Positions 24,609-36,479 of a stretch of 64,000 bases of DNA are shown in pieces. The stretch covers positions 37,565,920 through 37,629,919 of the forward strand of contig OW386285.2 in NCBI GenBank assembly GCA_936432065.2. Direction: 5' to 3'. Origin of the DNA: Rutpela maculata (Eukaryota; Arthropoda; Insecta; Coleoptera; Cerambycidae). The notes beneath the pieces are model-generated. The model made no database searches and was not told the DNA's origin. It was given only the letters and a program-made list of their open reading frames with translations. The stretch's first letter is position 1. Each line of letters begins with the position of its first letter. A program made the translations under genes and the position numbers.

Positions 24609-25098
24609 TTTTCAAAGAATTATTGAAACCTTTGCGGCAGTTTTCTCGAAAAGGATTAGAATTATCAAGTATTATCAGTATAACTGTTTTACGTAGAAAT
24701 GACTCCTGCATGAAATTTGACTCCTGCATGAAAGTGCCACAACGTTTCGTAAAAAAAAAGGAAAAAAATATTCATCAGGTATAGCTCATGAGGCGCCCTC
24801 CATGGGCTAGCATGATGTGATACATAAATTATTGTTTTTTAGCTTCCTTACTTCCTCCTTCCTTAATGTTTCCTCACTAAACTGAGAGAAGATCGGTCAA
24901 GAATTAGTTGAGGTATTGCCAAAAAAAAGAAAAAAAAATTACAATTCTGACACTAGTGGAGTAAACGTAGTCAAAAAAGAGGCATTGTTTCGGAATAATT
25001 TTTAACTGCATAAAAATTCATAAAAACTTTTTAAATGCGTTCTAAATAAGTTTAAGTTCAAAGTCTACCGGTTGGTATTGTACGCTATATAGTAGTTT

Positions 25099-25190
25099 GT
25101 GCAACAAGAGTGGATATGATATCCATATCGCACGATAAAGAAATTTCAAATTTTTTGAGTGCGATATGGATAATCCACTCGAGTTGTACA
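25099..25190. repeat. Imperfect hairpin
   Basis: GTGCAACAAGAGTGGAT and TATCCATATCGCAC at 25099-25133 are matched in inverted order by GTGCGATATGGATA and ATCCACTCGAGTTGTAC at 25159-25189. It is probably the remnant of a small MITE. Confidence 0.55.
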
Positions 25191-25954
25191 GTATACTTTT
25201 TCTACGACCAGCTTAAAAAAATTACAAAATTTATTAAACATTAATATATTACACAAATACACACTGACAGTTACTTTGACAGCTTACGCACTAATTTGAT
25301 TTTAAAACGAATAGTTGTCTATGTACTTAAAACACGAACTGTGATTGGTCGGTTTCATTTCATATCCACCCTAGAACTGATATGAAATATATCCATTCAG
25401 TTAACTGGAATTGCCTACTTATCCATTATACAGACTGTACAGAAAACATCAAATTTACATAAGAGAGTAGAAAAAATCTATTTGTTTATTAATAACAAAA
25501 AACTGCAAAATTAGTTGTTAAATGAAATATCTCGAAAATTAATCGAGGGAAAATCATGAAAATCAGGTTCTAGGGGTTTTTGGCTATGCTGATTACTAAT
25601 TTGATGTCAGATTTGCAAAATTCAAAATGGCGGATACAAAATGGCCGACCGAAACGTATTAACAGTGCGAAATTCGCCGTAAAATTGAGCATTAATGGGT
25701 TTTTACAGGTTTTTGAGTATGCTGATGACGAATCTGATGTCAAATTCATAAAAATTGTGTAGGTAAACGTAAAATCTTTAATATTAATAAATACAATGTA
25801 CTATAAAAATACTTTGATTATAAACTACAATGAAAGGAAATATTTTAACTATAATATATGATACATACGGTTTTTCAATCAAGAATGTAATAAAACAAAG
25901 ACTTTATTTATGAACATACAGTGAAACTTGAATCAATAAAATGTGTTTTTGGCA

Positions 25955-26450
25955 ATTTGGAAAGTTTTCTAACAAATTTTTGTTAGAATCATTCGGTCGG
26001 CATCATCAGGTGCTTGGAAGACGACCACATTATTGCTAATTAATTTTTTTGTCAATATATCAATAAACCTCGTTTTATTATTTTCGTTGCCTAAAAATTT
26101 GTCGTGAGGAATGGTCAGCAGCATCCCATCATTAAAAATTATTGTTGGAGAAGTTTTGTTTATAGCTCTAGGATTTCTTTCTGCCGATTTAATACTATAC
26201 GAATATACTAATCTACTACATCAAATACAACAATAACAATAACGTCAGTACTGAAATTTCTTTTCAAATAGTTAACATAGTTATTGCAAATATAATCGTA
26301 GGATTCTCCAATTTTCCAACAAACTCTGTGAAGAAGAATGCCTCCATCGATGACATACGTAAAACTATGTACGTCATCTATCGAGTCCGTAAATTGCAAA
26401 GTACAGCCAAGCAAACATAGCGAAGGAGCCACTTTCACGAATCTAGTTGA
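25955..26450 (-). pseudogene. Remnant of an unclassified repetitive ORF (DGG...FD...PDDAD motifs)
   Basis: Two overlapping minus-strand frames read as one protein segment. 26438-26208 gives a part containing VIDGGILLHRVCW and ending IVVFD. After a frameshift near 26210, 26190-25970 gives INKTSPTIIFNDGMLL, FLGNENNKTRFIDIL and QAPDDADRMILTKIC. The ordered Asp-containing motifs (DGG, VFD, DDAD) are reminiscent of PIN/FEN-like nuclease folds. I also recall similar multi-copy ORFs of unknown function in insect genomes, but I cannot verify either point here. It is broken and truncated at both ends, so I treat it as a mobile-element or repetitive-gene remnant. Confidence 0.45.
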
Positions 26451-26459
26451 CAGCTAGGT

Positions 26460-28435
26460 GGTGAACTTGCTAGAAGTAGTCAGGAATATGCTATCAATGT
26501 ACACATTGATGAATTAAAAAAAAAATCAAATTTCGGTTCGAATTTGGTAGTTGTTATTATATCTTATTGTATTCTCGTATTTTTCAATAGTTTAGGAATT
26601 TTTTTTTTTAAATATTGATTTAATCAAATACATTAATTTCACAGTATTGTTTATCAACTTAAACACGACATAGTAGTCACCATTTATGCATGTGTAATAT
26701 TTAGTAGAATTGTTAGTAGTTGTGGTAAACTTAATTTTTTATTTAAAGCCTTCGCAAATGTCAAAAAATCGTGTTTTTACCGATTTTTCGCCTTTTTTTA
26801 CTGTTTTACTGTTAGTACGTTCAAAAAAAAAAAATAAAACCAAGAAATATTTTTCAAGATTAGTACCTTAACTAACACCTATGCATTTAAATAAAAATAA
26901 AATTTTTTTTTTTTAGTTATTACACATTTAATAGTGTAAAATTTTCGAATTTTTTTCTTCTAAAACGTATAGTTCGACTTATTCGTAAAAAAATTAATAT
27001 AAAAACGCGTTTGTATCATAAAATAAATCGTTGAGGCTTTTAGTACACATCATTACCTTCAAATTGGTCACTTATAAAGTGCCGATATCACGATATTAAG
27101 CTTTGATATTGACGATTGAAATTTGGTGTCAACAGCGGAAAACGTCTTTTTTCGGAAAAGTACTAAGCTTAAAGGTCTGAATTTCCTAAAATAATTTTTT
27201 TAAATTTTCTTGGCTGAATGCGTATTTTAGATAATCCCTTTAAATGTGCTATCCAAGTATTTTTTTTTTTTTTAATAAATTATTCATTCTACAATGATTT
27301 TTACTAAATAATCGTTAATTCATGCAATGATCCGCTTTCAAGCTACATATGTAATAATTAAAGTACTTAAATTTTTTTTTTAAACATGTAATACTTGGGG
27401 GGAAATGATACTTTTTCATTTCCAATTGGTTTCATATCATTTGCTTTTTGCAATCAAAAGTTATAGCCACTTACGTACGTTGGGACCTTAGTTAACAAAT
27501 TTCAACTCGCTCCAATTTAATGTGCAAAATACATGTCATATATGTTTCTTACGTAAAATTTCTCGTTCTTTCGTACAGATAAAATTTAAAAAGTTATTCG
27601 CAAAAAAGTATTTTTGCACTTAAATTGTTAAATAAAAATAGGACGCGTACACTTTTTTGCGGTAGACTTTTCACTACGTTATTCTAGCATACTTGAAGAA
27701 TATTGTTCACCAAAGTCTACAAATTTTTCCGAAGTGAAAATTTTCGTTTACTCCACTAAACGGGCGAAATCAAATTTGACACACACGTAGGTGTGTGTGA
27801 TTAAAAGAAAGAACAAATCCCAAACCATTGTGTGAGATATAAGGTTGAAAATATTTCTTTTATAAGCAAAGCCAAATTTTACATCTACCCAAGTAATGAT
27901 TTCAAAATATGAAGAAACTTAGAAAACCAAGTAGAAAACCTCTAAAACAATAAAAAATTCTGCTTGTTTTTAAAAGTAAGCGAAGATACTAAAAAGTCCA
28001 AAAAAATATACCGGGTACTCAAAAACACTACTGAAAATGTAAAAGTAACTGAAGAGGGAACTATCTTCACTTTTCAATTTGGAGCAAAATGTTATTTGAA
28101 AAAGTTTTGTTGATTTAAGTGTAATTAGTTTTTGTAATGCTACCGGCATGCTCAGCCGGTTAAAGCGTATTGTATGTCTGCGTTTTTTCAAATATATAAC
28201 CCTCTTCCGTACAACCATGGCTTTGGATCTGGGAGTTGTCTGCTATATGCGGTGTGTTTGTGTTTATGAAAATGCTATTTTCTGGTTTTTAAAAAATTTA
28301 GAAATAATGATTAAATTGAACAGAAAAGAAATCATTTTCCCAGGAATACTTTTTGGAAAAAGAAATCAATGCAATTTAATATCGGGGCTTATTTAACATT
28401 TCAAACCTTTTTTTCTAATACCGTTTTGCTCTAGA
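26460..28435. other. AT-rich sequence, nothing recognised
   Basis: Homopolymer A and T runs are frequent. No gene, repeat pair or RNA was supported. Confidence 0.35.
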
Positions 28436-28440
28436 ATAAA

Positions 28441-29116
28441 AAAACCGCTGCCCAAGGAATCACTACTTCCACATCTAGATTTGCCAGCCAAGTCTCACAA
28501 TGAAAAATGTTGTATGTGGAAATAATTGTTTATGGAACTTTAACAATATAATATTTGAAATCGTCTACCCCAAAAACCCATAAAACGATATACCACATCG
28601 GTAGTGGGGTGGGAGTAGCGATAGGGGGATGGTAGTGGGGATGGATGAAGTAAAAAAAATATTTTGAGGCCTTTGGTTCTTGTATACACATTAAATCACA
28701 TTTTTTTACTCCCTTTTATAATGGAATGATTATGATAATGAGGGTGGCTAATGCCAAGTTTTTTTGGGACATTAGCTTGTCTTTTATGTACTAAATACTA
28801 ATTTTATGGACTCTTACCTACTTGATTTACCTATTTACCCTCATTTACCCCGATTTATCCTCCAACGGAATAAAATGAAAATATAATCTAGTTCCAGATC
28901 TCGTTAAAATACATACGTGTACCAAATTTCAAGTCAATATCTTAAACGGTTTCAGAGTAATCGTGCGCACAAAAAAGGTTACAGACAGACCGACAGACAA
29001 ATCTTTTCTTTGCTCAAACTTAAAATCTCGGTGTTTCAGGACATTCTAAGCCTATTTGAAGAAAAAAAAAAAATTTACATTTTTTCATCGTTAAACTTCC
29101 CTTGGGTGTGGAAGTA
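28441..29116 (+). mobile_element. MITE family 'CTTCCACA', copy A (full length)
   Basis: The copy runs from ACCGCTGCCCAAGGAATC and ACTACTTCCACATC at the left to GGGTGTGGAAGT at the right. Diagnostic internal blocks are ACCCATAAAACGATAT, CTAGTTCCAGATCTCGTTAA, and AGTAATCGTGCGCAC followed by GTTACAGACAGACCGAC. The same blocks recur in other copies at 34030-34407, 38045-38516 and 38608-39260, so this is a dispersed family. No transposase is encoded and short open frames are incidental. Confidence 0.8.
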
Positions 29117-29119
29117 ATA

Positions 29120-30880
29120 AGGAATATTTTTTCTTGAACTACCTACTTTTACTTTTTCCGTGTTATTGAACAACCGGTGTATATTTCAACACTTTTTAAC
29201 TATCAGCTTACTTTTAAAGATAAACATAATTTCTAATGAACAATAACTCATTCGAAAATAAAGAAGTTTCCGCTTGTTGCATCCAACACCCTTTCTATAC
29301 ATACATATATAAAAAAAAATTAATTTTATTTATTTTTATTTCCTTATATATTACATATTTTCTTATTTTCTTATTACTAAATTTACTATTTTTATTTTTT
29401 CAAATTATAATTATTAAGAAATAGCAATGATACACTTACATCCGTCTATGGGTCTGTATAGACGATTTTTATACAAATTGACTACCTCTTAAATGACTTG
29501 GCATAACACCAAGAAAAGATGTTTGGGAACGAATTTGTAATTCCATATTAATTTTAATTTTATTCATTGAAAAGTAAAAACTAGATGTTATTTTATCTTC
29601 GTAATAATTCATCATTTTTTCTGGCTATATATGTATATTTCATTTTAAAAAAGGAGTGACTGCTATTTGTGACTAGCTTTTAAGAAAATGATCAGTGAAA
29701 GTTATTTTTAATTAATATGCACTTAAAAGATCGCTACACGATACCAATAAAAAACTACCTTCTATAATATTAGTTAAAGTATAGTTTTATTTTTTAAGAA
29801 TAAAAAATGACACCTAGGAATATTAGTCCAATTTAATGTAATGAAATTATCTAAGAGACAGAATAATCATTTTAAAAAGCTTGGTAAAGCTTGTCTTGGT
29901 CGTTGTATATGTAGATCTCCAAAAGTTAGGAGGAGTTCGTCAAATTTGGAAACTGACAGTCCATCATGACTTTATAAAACTACTTTTCTTTTCTTTAAAT
30001 TAAAGGAAAGGACTACGGAAATGTTTTTTCTAATTTTGACATGTGAAATTTCACTTCAAGATTTACCGAAATTTCGAAACGTTACGCTTTTTTACTCTTA
30101 ACCGATTAGCGACGAATAATTTTCACAACTGATGATGAAATAACTGTTTGTGCATTAAGTTATCAAAAATTTTTTTTGTCGCATTAGGTGTAGGATTTTT
30201 TTCCTACGTGTTGGAAACATGATTTTTTCTACTAGTGTTTGATGATGATTAAACTGCGATATTTTTAATTTTTATATTTGACATGTATGTGCTATTATTT
30301 AAAATTCTAGTTCTGCTTCTGCGTATTTCATTTATCCAGTAAATGAACCTACTGTATTAATAAATAATTATTTTATCTCCGCACTTGCTAACTTTCCTAA
30401 TCCAAGTTAGTGTATAAATATAGAACTTTTAAAATCATTAGTAGGAGAAATTTGTTCCCACAAGAGTTACGAAGAAAGGAACATTAGAAAAATTTAACAT
30501 TTATGTAATTAACAGGGCTCGGGAATTTTATCTCGACTCCAGAGACGGCTCTTATATAAATAAAATATTATATTGCAAACACCCGCTGAAACATTCAGAA
30601 AAACGACGAAATGACGTAATATTCATCATTACCAGCTACAATATATTTCTGGTAATAAATTTAACCTAAAAACGGTAATGGTTCTTACGAAAACATGTAA
30701 TGCATATCTAGCAAATAAAAACAATTTTGAATCAAACACATACTTTCCTGTTCTATTTAATATGTGTGGCGTGTTTATTATGTTTATTTTCATAATAATT
30801 AAATATAAAAACTCAAGCTGCTGGCCACATGAAACATTTTTCCCCAATAAACTAAACCATTTTTATATAACGTTATTTTC
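29120..30880. other. AT-rich sequence, no supported feature
   Basis: Composition is strongly AT-rich. I found no gene or repeat boundary. Confidence 0.35.
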
Positions 30881-30894
30881 TAAATCATGATATC

Positions 30895-31610
30895 AAAAAA
30901 ATTTTATGTGAGTCCCTCGTATTGTTGCAATTTAGTCATTGTGGCAGTGTTTATGGACCCTGTTTGGACGGAACTGAGATCAGACGCATACAAAAACTAC
31001 AAAACTCCTGCTTACGTCTTATATACGGAATTAGGAGACGCAACCGAATATCACATAAGCTCCAAGAGATTAACTGGTTAAATATGTACAACCGGCGGCA
31101 ATTACACATGACTTGTTTGTTTTTCAAGGTTTTCAAATTGAAATCACCACCTTATTTATATAACAAATTAAGATTTAGGACTGATGTACACAACATAAAT
31201 ATACGTAGGAAAAATATACTTACCATTCCCCAACACCGCAAAGAAATTTTTAAAAGGTCTTTCTCCTATAACGCTGCAATATGCATTAACAAAATTGGTG
31301 ATATGAACCTCAACTTATCATACAATTCAGTTAAAATTAGACTTAAGAAGCACCTATTGCAAACCCAGCGATCACATTAACTTCTTATCTTATTAATCCT
31401 TTCTTCCTTTCTTCTTTCCGCTTTCTCGCTCTTTTTCTATTCATTATATTCTACATCGTTATAAAATTTATATTATAATTTAGTGAATAGGTATTGGTGG
31501 AAGAGCAGAATCTGTTACACAGAATTCTGAACCTTTACCTTTTATTTATCAAAATTAATTCTTTTTTTTTTTGTTAAATAATTTGTAAATTTATTGATAA
31601 ATTATAAATG

Positions 31611-31642
<32 letters not shown>
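30895..31642 (+). pseudogene. 5'-truncated LINE: ORF2 C-terminus, 3'UTR and (TTA)n tail
   Basis: The open frame 30922-31380 reads as the C-terminal end of a jockey/CR1-like LINE ORF2. VYGPCLDGTEIRRIQKLQNS is followed by CLRLIYGIRRR, INWLNMYNRRQLHM, PPYLYNKLRFRTDVH, and a Lys/Arg-rich end at the stop. It is the region after the reverse transcriptase, where such proteins have a conserved 'IQN..RLI' helix. About 230 bp of 3' sequence follow the stop, ending in (TTA)n at 31612-31642, a typical simple-repeat LINE tail. The missing RT and endonuclease indicate 5' truncation at insertion. The coding end is uninterrupted, so the copy may be relatively young. Confidence 0.7.
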
Positions 31643-31644
<2 letters not shown>

Positions 31645-31696
31645 ATATTGAATCATACATAACAAACAAAGTTAAGGATTAATGGCATAAAACTGT

Positions 31697-31753
31697 CACT
31701 TTATCACGTTGTGTACATTTGTGCATCACAAATGTACACAACGTGATAAAGTG
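31697..31753. repeat. Perfect 27-bp-arm palindrome
   Basis: CACTTTATCACGTTGTGTAC begins a 27-base arm repeated exactly in reverse complement after a 3-base loop. No flanking duplication was recognised. Confidence 0.8.
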
Positions 31754-32042
31754 AATTTTATTTCGTTTTAAAATGTTAATACGTAACCTACTTTTATCGG
31801 CAATCTCCTACATTCGTGAAATGTACTGACAATTACCTAAAGACGTAGTTGATTATTTTACAATTGCGGTGTTGAAGACATTCGATCGTGACCGAGTATC
31901 AACATTAGATTCCAGTGTTCGGCGGTACTTTTATATGTTTTTTTAATAATACGGCGAAACATTGCTTTGACAAAATTCCTTTGACTATACCTACACTGCA
32001 ATTCTGCGCATTTACGTCAACATTTAATAAAGCTGGTTGACT

Positions 32043-32122
32043 ATCCGAAATCGCAGTTTCGCAATCCGTAGTAGATATCTATATGGATTTGTACTACTGA
32101 TTGCGAAACTGCGATTTCGGAT
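32043..32122. repeat. Perfect 24-bp-arm hairpin with 32-base loop
   Basis: ATCCGAAATCGCAGTTTCGC begins an arm whose exact reverse complement ends at 32122. AGTAG and CTACT extend the pairing into the loop. Confidence 0.75.
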
Positions 32123-32294
32123 ATATGTACAAACCTAGCATAAAATTATACAGACTACAGAGTCGACGGTATACAAAAATGTGTGTGAGTTACTTTAAGG
32201 AAGTGAAAAATACCTCCTCTTCGAGTAAGTGTTTGTAATAAACTGACCATATTAACTTTGGATATTATGAAAGTACAAGATAAAATATATAATA

Positions 32295-33620
32295 TAATAA
32301 TAATAATAATAATAATATTTATTCACCACCAAAAGATCAGAATTATAATAAAATGTGACATGAAAATTATGTAGGTGACTAAACACAGAAAATCCACAAA
32401 GGAAGACCTGCACGTGGATTAAACTGCGCTTCGACCTGTATATATAATTACATTTTTATTTAAGTTTGAAAGCGATGTGTAAATAAACTATCTTAAAGTA
32501 ATACATATTGTTTAGCCTACAATATTTTAATTTTAATTTAAATTAATCTTAATATTCTATATACTGTTTAGCCTAAAATATTTTAAATCAACTAAATGAA
32601 ATACTATCATAAGTGCTTCTGTCCTATGACCTGTGTATATAATTATATTTTGATTTTAAGAGTGGAAGCGACATGTTAAGTGAACTATCTTAAGGTAATA
32701 CATAATGTTTAGCCTACGATATTTTAATTTTAATGTAAATTTATTTTAATATTCTGTATATATTGTTTAGCCTATAATACTTTAAATCAACTAAATACTA
32801 TCACAAGTACTAATATTTGTTTTAATTATATTCGGTATATATAGATATATATAATATACACGTACATACACGCAATCATAGTAACTGTATACATTTCTAC
32901 AGTGTCTTTTTGTCTATATACGTATTTTCTTATATATACATACATATATACGTGCACACATTTACACAAATACATGCACACACACATATAATACAAATTT
33001 GAATTAATTTTCATTTTCTTTAAGGTTGAGCGGGATTGTTTTTTATTTCTCAATCATGAGGTGTACTGATGATCGTGGAATTTCCAATATCCATTTTTTT
33101 AGCTTTCCTTTAAAGAGATTAAATGAGTTTATACTTTTTAGAGTCGTTGGGACTTCATTATATACCTTGGGAGCCAAGTAAATGTGACAGCGTTGTCCTA
33201 TGGTTTTTATCATTTTGGGTACTGCAATTGATTTTTCTCTGTGACGCGTATCATGATTGTGAGTAATGATATCTTTTGTGTTTAGGTTTCTATATTGATA
33301 TAAAATCAAGCTCTGAAAAAAACATTGCCTTATATCCATGATTTTAGATTCTTTATACAAATCATCACTCGGGTAAACGTAACTTCGGCTAAAAATAATT
33401 TTTAGAATCCACTTCTGCATTGTTTCAAGGCTTTTTATATAGCAGTTTGTTATGCCTCCCCAAGCAATGATACCATAATATAAATGTGGCTGGACTAGAG
33501 CAAAATATATGCTTTTTAGGTGATCTATATCAAAGAATCTCTTAAGGTATTTAAATTTTGAAAGTAGTGATCTTAATTTTTTAACTAAAAAATCTACATG
33601 TTAATTATATTGTGTCATAC
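32295..33620 (-). pseudogene. LINE fragment: ORF2 C-terminus, long 3'UTR, simple-repeat tail
   Basis: Minus-strand sequence from about 33615 gives a segment like LKSIYFALVQPHLYYGIIAWGG, typical of the LINE region after the RT. The open frame 33420-33043 then reads METMQKWILKIIF-like sequence, HNHDTRHREKSIAVP, IGQRCHIYLAPKVYNEVP and FKGKLKKWI. This order is the classic end of jockey/CR1-type ORF2. The 3' region down to 32295 ends in (ATA)n, which would be the tail. It holds a tandem duplication (32433-32815) and a TA/CA microsatellite (about 32840-33000). The 5' part of the element is absent. Confidence 0.65.
32433..32815. repeat. Tandem duplication, two ~195-bp units
   Basis: GACCTGTATATATAATTA at 32433 recurs at 32628, and the following ~185 bp stay alignable (for example TGTTTAGCCTAC and AAATCAACTAAAT in both). 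The copies have diverged by substitutions and small indels. It lies in the presumed LINE 3' region. Confidence 0.75.
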
Positions 33621-33837
33621 TTTCATAAAAATCTTTCCGCGTTGACCTAGACCTAGAGTTAAACCCTGATTCTGACATCACAGGTATAAAATTCCTTGTA
33701 CTTAATTATAAATATTTAGAGCACAACTCATTAACATTAAAAACCATAGGTTAATTCGAAAAAATATAAGCAAAAAGAAAATGTTCGCATTTTCAATTAG
33801 AAATGTTTATAATGACTTTTCTACAGTCCTATCTTAA

Positions 33838-34022
33838 GTAGCAGGGTGACGTCATTATGACGTCGTTTTAAAGTGATCTGCCGTCAGTAGACGTCATTCG
33901 ACCAATTAATGACGTAATAATGACGTGACATTAGAGTCGTCATATTGACGTCATAAAAATGCTGTTATTTAGACGTCATTTTTAGGTGTAGCTGTGGTAG
34001 GGTAACATGATGACGTCATGTA
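33838..34022. repeat. Cluster of TGACGTCA-type motifs
   Basis: Within about 185 bp, TGACGTCA or one-sided variants (GACGTCAT, TGACGT) occur around ten times on either strand. TGACGTCA is the consensus binding site of CREB/ATF-type bZIP proteins. Spacing is irregular, so this may be a decayed tandem repeat, not a regulatory element; no adjacent gene is visible. Confidence 0.5.
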
Positions 34023-34029
34023 CACGTCA

Positions 34030-34407
34030 TTGTTAGCCACCCCCACTGCCAATGCCAAATTTTTTTGACACTTTAGCTTCTCTTATATACACTAAATGCT
34101 AATTTTATGGATTCTTACTTGCTTGATTTACTTATTTACCCCCCATTTTTCCCCCAGACCTTCAACGGAATAAGATCAAAATATAATCTAGTTCCAGATC
34201 TCGTTAAAATACCAAATTTCAAGTCAACATCTTAAACGGTTCCAGAGTAATCGTGCGCACAAAAAAAGTTACAGACAGACAGACATTTTTTTTGCTCAAA
34301 CTTAAAATCTCGACGTTTCATGGCATTTTAGGCCTATTTGAACAATAAAATTTTTCAATATTTTTTTTTGTCGATACTATACTTCCACCGGATGTGTGGA
34401 AGTAAAA
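34030..34407 (+). mobile_element. MITE family 'CTTCCACA', copy B (5' part missing)
   Basis: The right half of the family is present: AAATGCTAATTTTATGGATTC, AGTTCCAGATCTCGTTAA, AATCGTGCGCAC, TTACAGACAGACAGAC, and the right end GGATGTGTGGAAGT. The left half seen in copy A is lacking; the boundary is near the TGACGTCA cluster. Confidence 0.7.
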
Positions 34408-34409
34408 TG

Positions 34410-36050
34410 GTCGTAGTTCGCAGCCCTTTGATCTTTTCGTTTGTGATATTTATATACAAATTCTGCGAATAAAAGAACTGAAAATAAAAGGGTATTTGGT
34501 ACTTTAGATTTTGTTATATACATAAAAGGGCCCAAAAATGACCAATTTCGGCCAAGAAATGGTCATTTCTAAAATTATTTAGGTATATGGTTTCGGACCC
34601 TTAAAATTCAGATTCTAAAACTCAAAAATCATGATAAAATATGATATTGATGGTCTTCCAAGGAGTTATATAGAAAATAATTGCATATAGATTCTGCCTT
34701 TATAGGGTTTTCACATTTTTTACAGGCTTTTGATAGCTATCATGTGTCAAAATAAGCTGGATTGCAATTTTTGCAATTCTCCATTAAAGTGCTCAGTATT
34801 ACAAAAATTTTGAGCCCAAATAGATTGATCTTGGTTGAATTACCAAGGAGGAGTCGAATTTTGACCTAAAAAACTCCCAAATTCCACAATATGCCCCTCT
34901 CCAAGGTCAAATCCAAGGTCAACAAGTAGTGCCTCAACAGATGGCTCAACATATGATCTCATCAACTTTTATAGAGGCCATTTTTCTCATATCTCACTAT
35001 CCTGACGAGTTATTCCGGCGCATCCATGTTTTTAGGACATTCTGTATATGTAGTCGTTACTTTTTTAAGTTTTACATTAAATAAATTATTTTATAAAATT
35101 TATATGCCACCTGTGAGTTATTTGCGAAACACCTTACCTTAGTAAACAAACAAGAACACATTTGACGTATGTTAAATTTTGGACATCAAAGCTTAATGTG
35201 TTTATAAATCTTGAATATAAAACTAGCCCAAAGCATAAATAATAAAATATCTAAAATGATATGTAGGGTATACTCACAGTATATTCACAATGAAAGTAAC
35301 AGTTTGTTATGACCAAAGGTAAAAAATATTCAATCAATCTTTTAAACGACAACCAATCGGACAAATTATAATGAGATGTGAATGGTCAGTTCTACATTTC
35401 ATAACAAACACACTTAAATTGATAAACTGGGCGTAGCGTTTTTTGTGGATCATCGAAAGTTAGATCCTTCTAGGCAGGAAGGACCTGTAGTATTTTAAAA
35501 GTGAAAATTGCTACGATGTGAACCAGTTTAGAGCGAGCGAGTCGACTTTGTTTGTTTCTGATGTGGTGACGACGAGGTGGGAAGTGTGCCACACGTTATT
35601 TACTCAGTCTGCCACTAATGGCACCTTTCTTCTTTACCAACCTATCTGTTATAAATAATAATATACCTGTGGTATTGAAATTATAAGAGATAGAAATGAA
35701 TGTTAATTTTGACAAATATGTTGAATTTCAAAAGTGCGGAGTAAATATAATAAAAAATGTACAGAAAACATTAACACAAAAGTGTTCACAAATATGAAAG
35801 GATATGGTTCCAAAATTCTTATGGGCCATTTGTTTTTAATTCCTGACGTCATCGATATTTTTTTAAGTAGGACTGTAGATTTTGCATCATCAAAAGAATA
35901 TGTTTTTCCTCCTGTAATTAACTTACTTTATGACCGCCGTTTTGGTGTTCTAAAATGGGTTGTATCTTATTTCTAGCGAACAGAAAGTTCTCATTAAGAA
36001 GCAACTTTTTTATTGTTATGCATTTTTTTCTAAACCTTAGGAGTCGTATA
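34410..36050. other. Unassigned AT-rich sequence
   Basis: An 80-codon frame at 35734-35976 has no recognisable motif. No other feature was supported. Confidence 0.35.
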
Positions 36051-36056
36051 ATTTAA

Positions 36057-36469
36057 TACGTTGACTGCCATACGGGTTAAGACAAATTTCTCATAAGGCG
36101 CCAACCAGTAGCAACGGTTTAACCAAATAAAATATCCCCCCCGGCCATGAATATCATCGGCTAATACACTATGAATTGACACACAATATTTTGAAAAAAA
36201 AAACTGCCAAAAAAGCGTCAAAAAAGGTCTCGGTTCTTTACTACAACATCTCAGTCTATTTATAATGATAGAAGTGTGCTGGACCAAGTCGCTGGGAGAT
36301 TCCGAGATCCCGAAAAGATCCAAACGATCCAGAGATTCCAAAAACATGACTCGGTCTTATAGACCGAGTCGGTCCACAGGGCAAATATAAGTACTCGGTC
36401 TTATGGACCGAGTTGGCCTCATAGACAATAAAATCCTTGGTCATAAAGACCGAGATGGCAGTCAACGTG
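36057..36469. mobile_element. piggyBac-like MITE with TTAA target sites
   Basis: The ends are TACGTTGACTGCCATAC at 36057 and the inverted ATGGCAGTCAACGTG at 36469. TTAA lies immediately outside both ends (36053-36056 and 36470-36473), the signature target of piggyBac transposition. The element is 413 bp with no transposase. Its right third holds three successive copies of a small palindrome, ACTCGGTCTTAT(A/G)GACCGAG and variants (36350-36455), each able to form a hairpin. Confidence 0.75.
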
Positions 36470-36479
36470 TTAAACAAAT

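Noticed and set aside
25985..26015. CTGATGA stretch (minus strand) as another hammerhead core
   Set aside because: It is followed by GAAU, not GAAA, and has no pairing stem II. The sequence is explained as the PDDAD codons of a decayed ORF.
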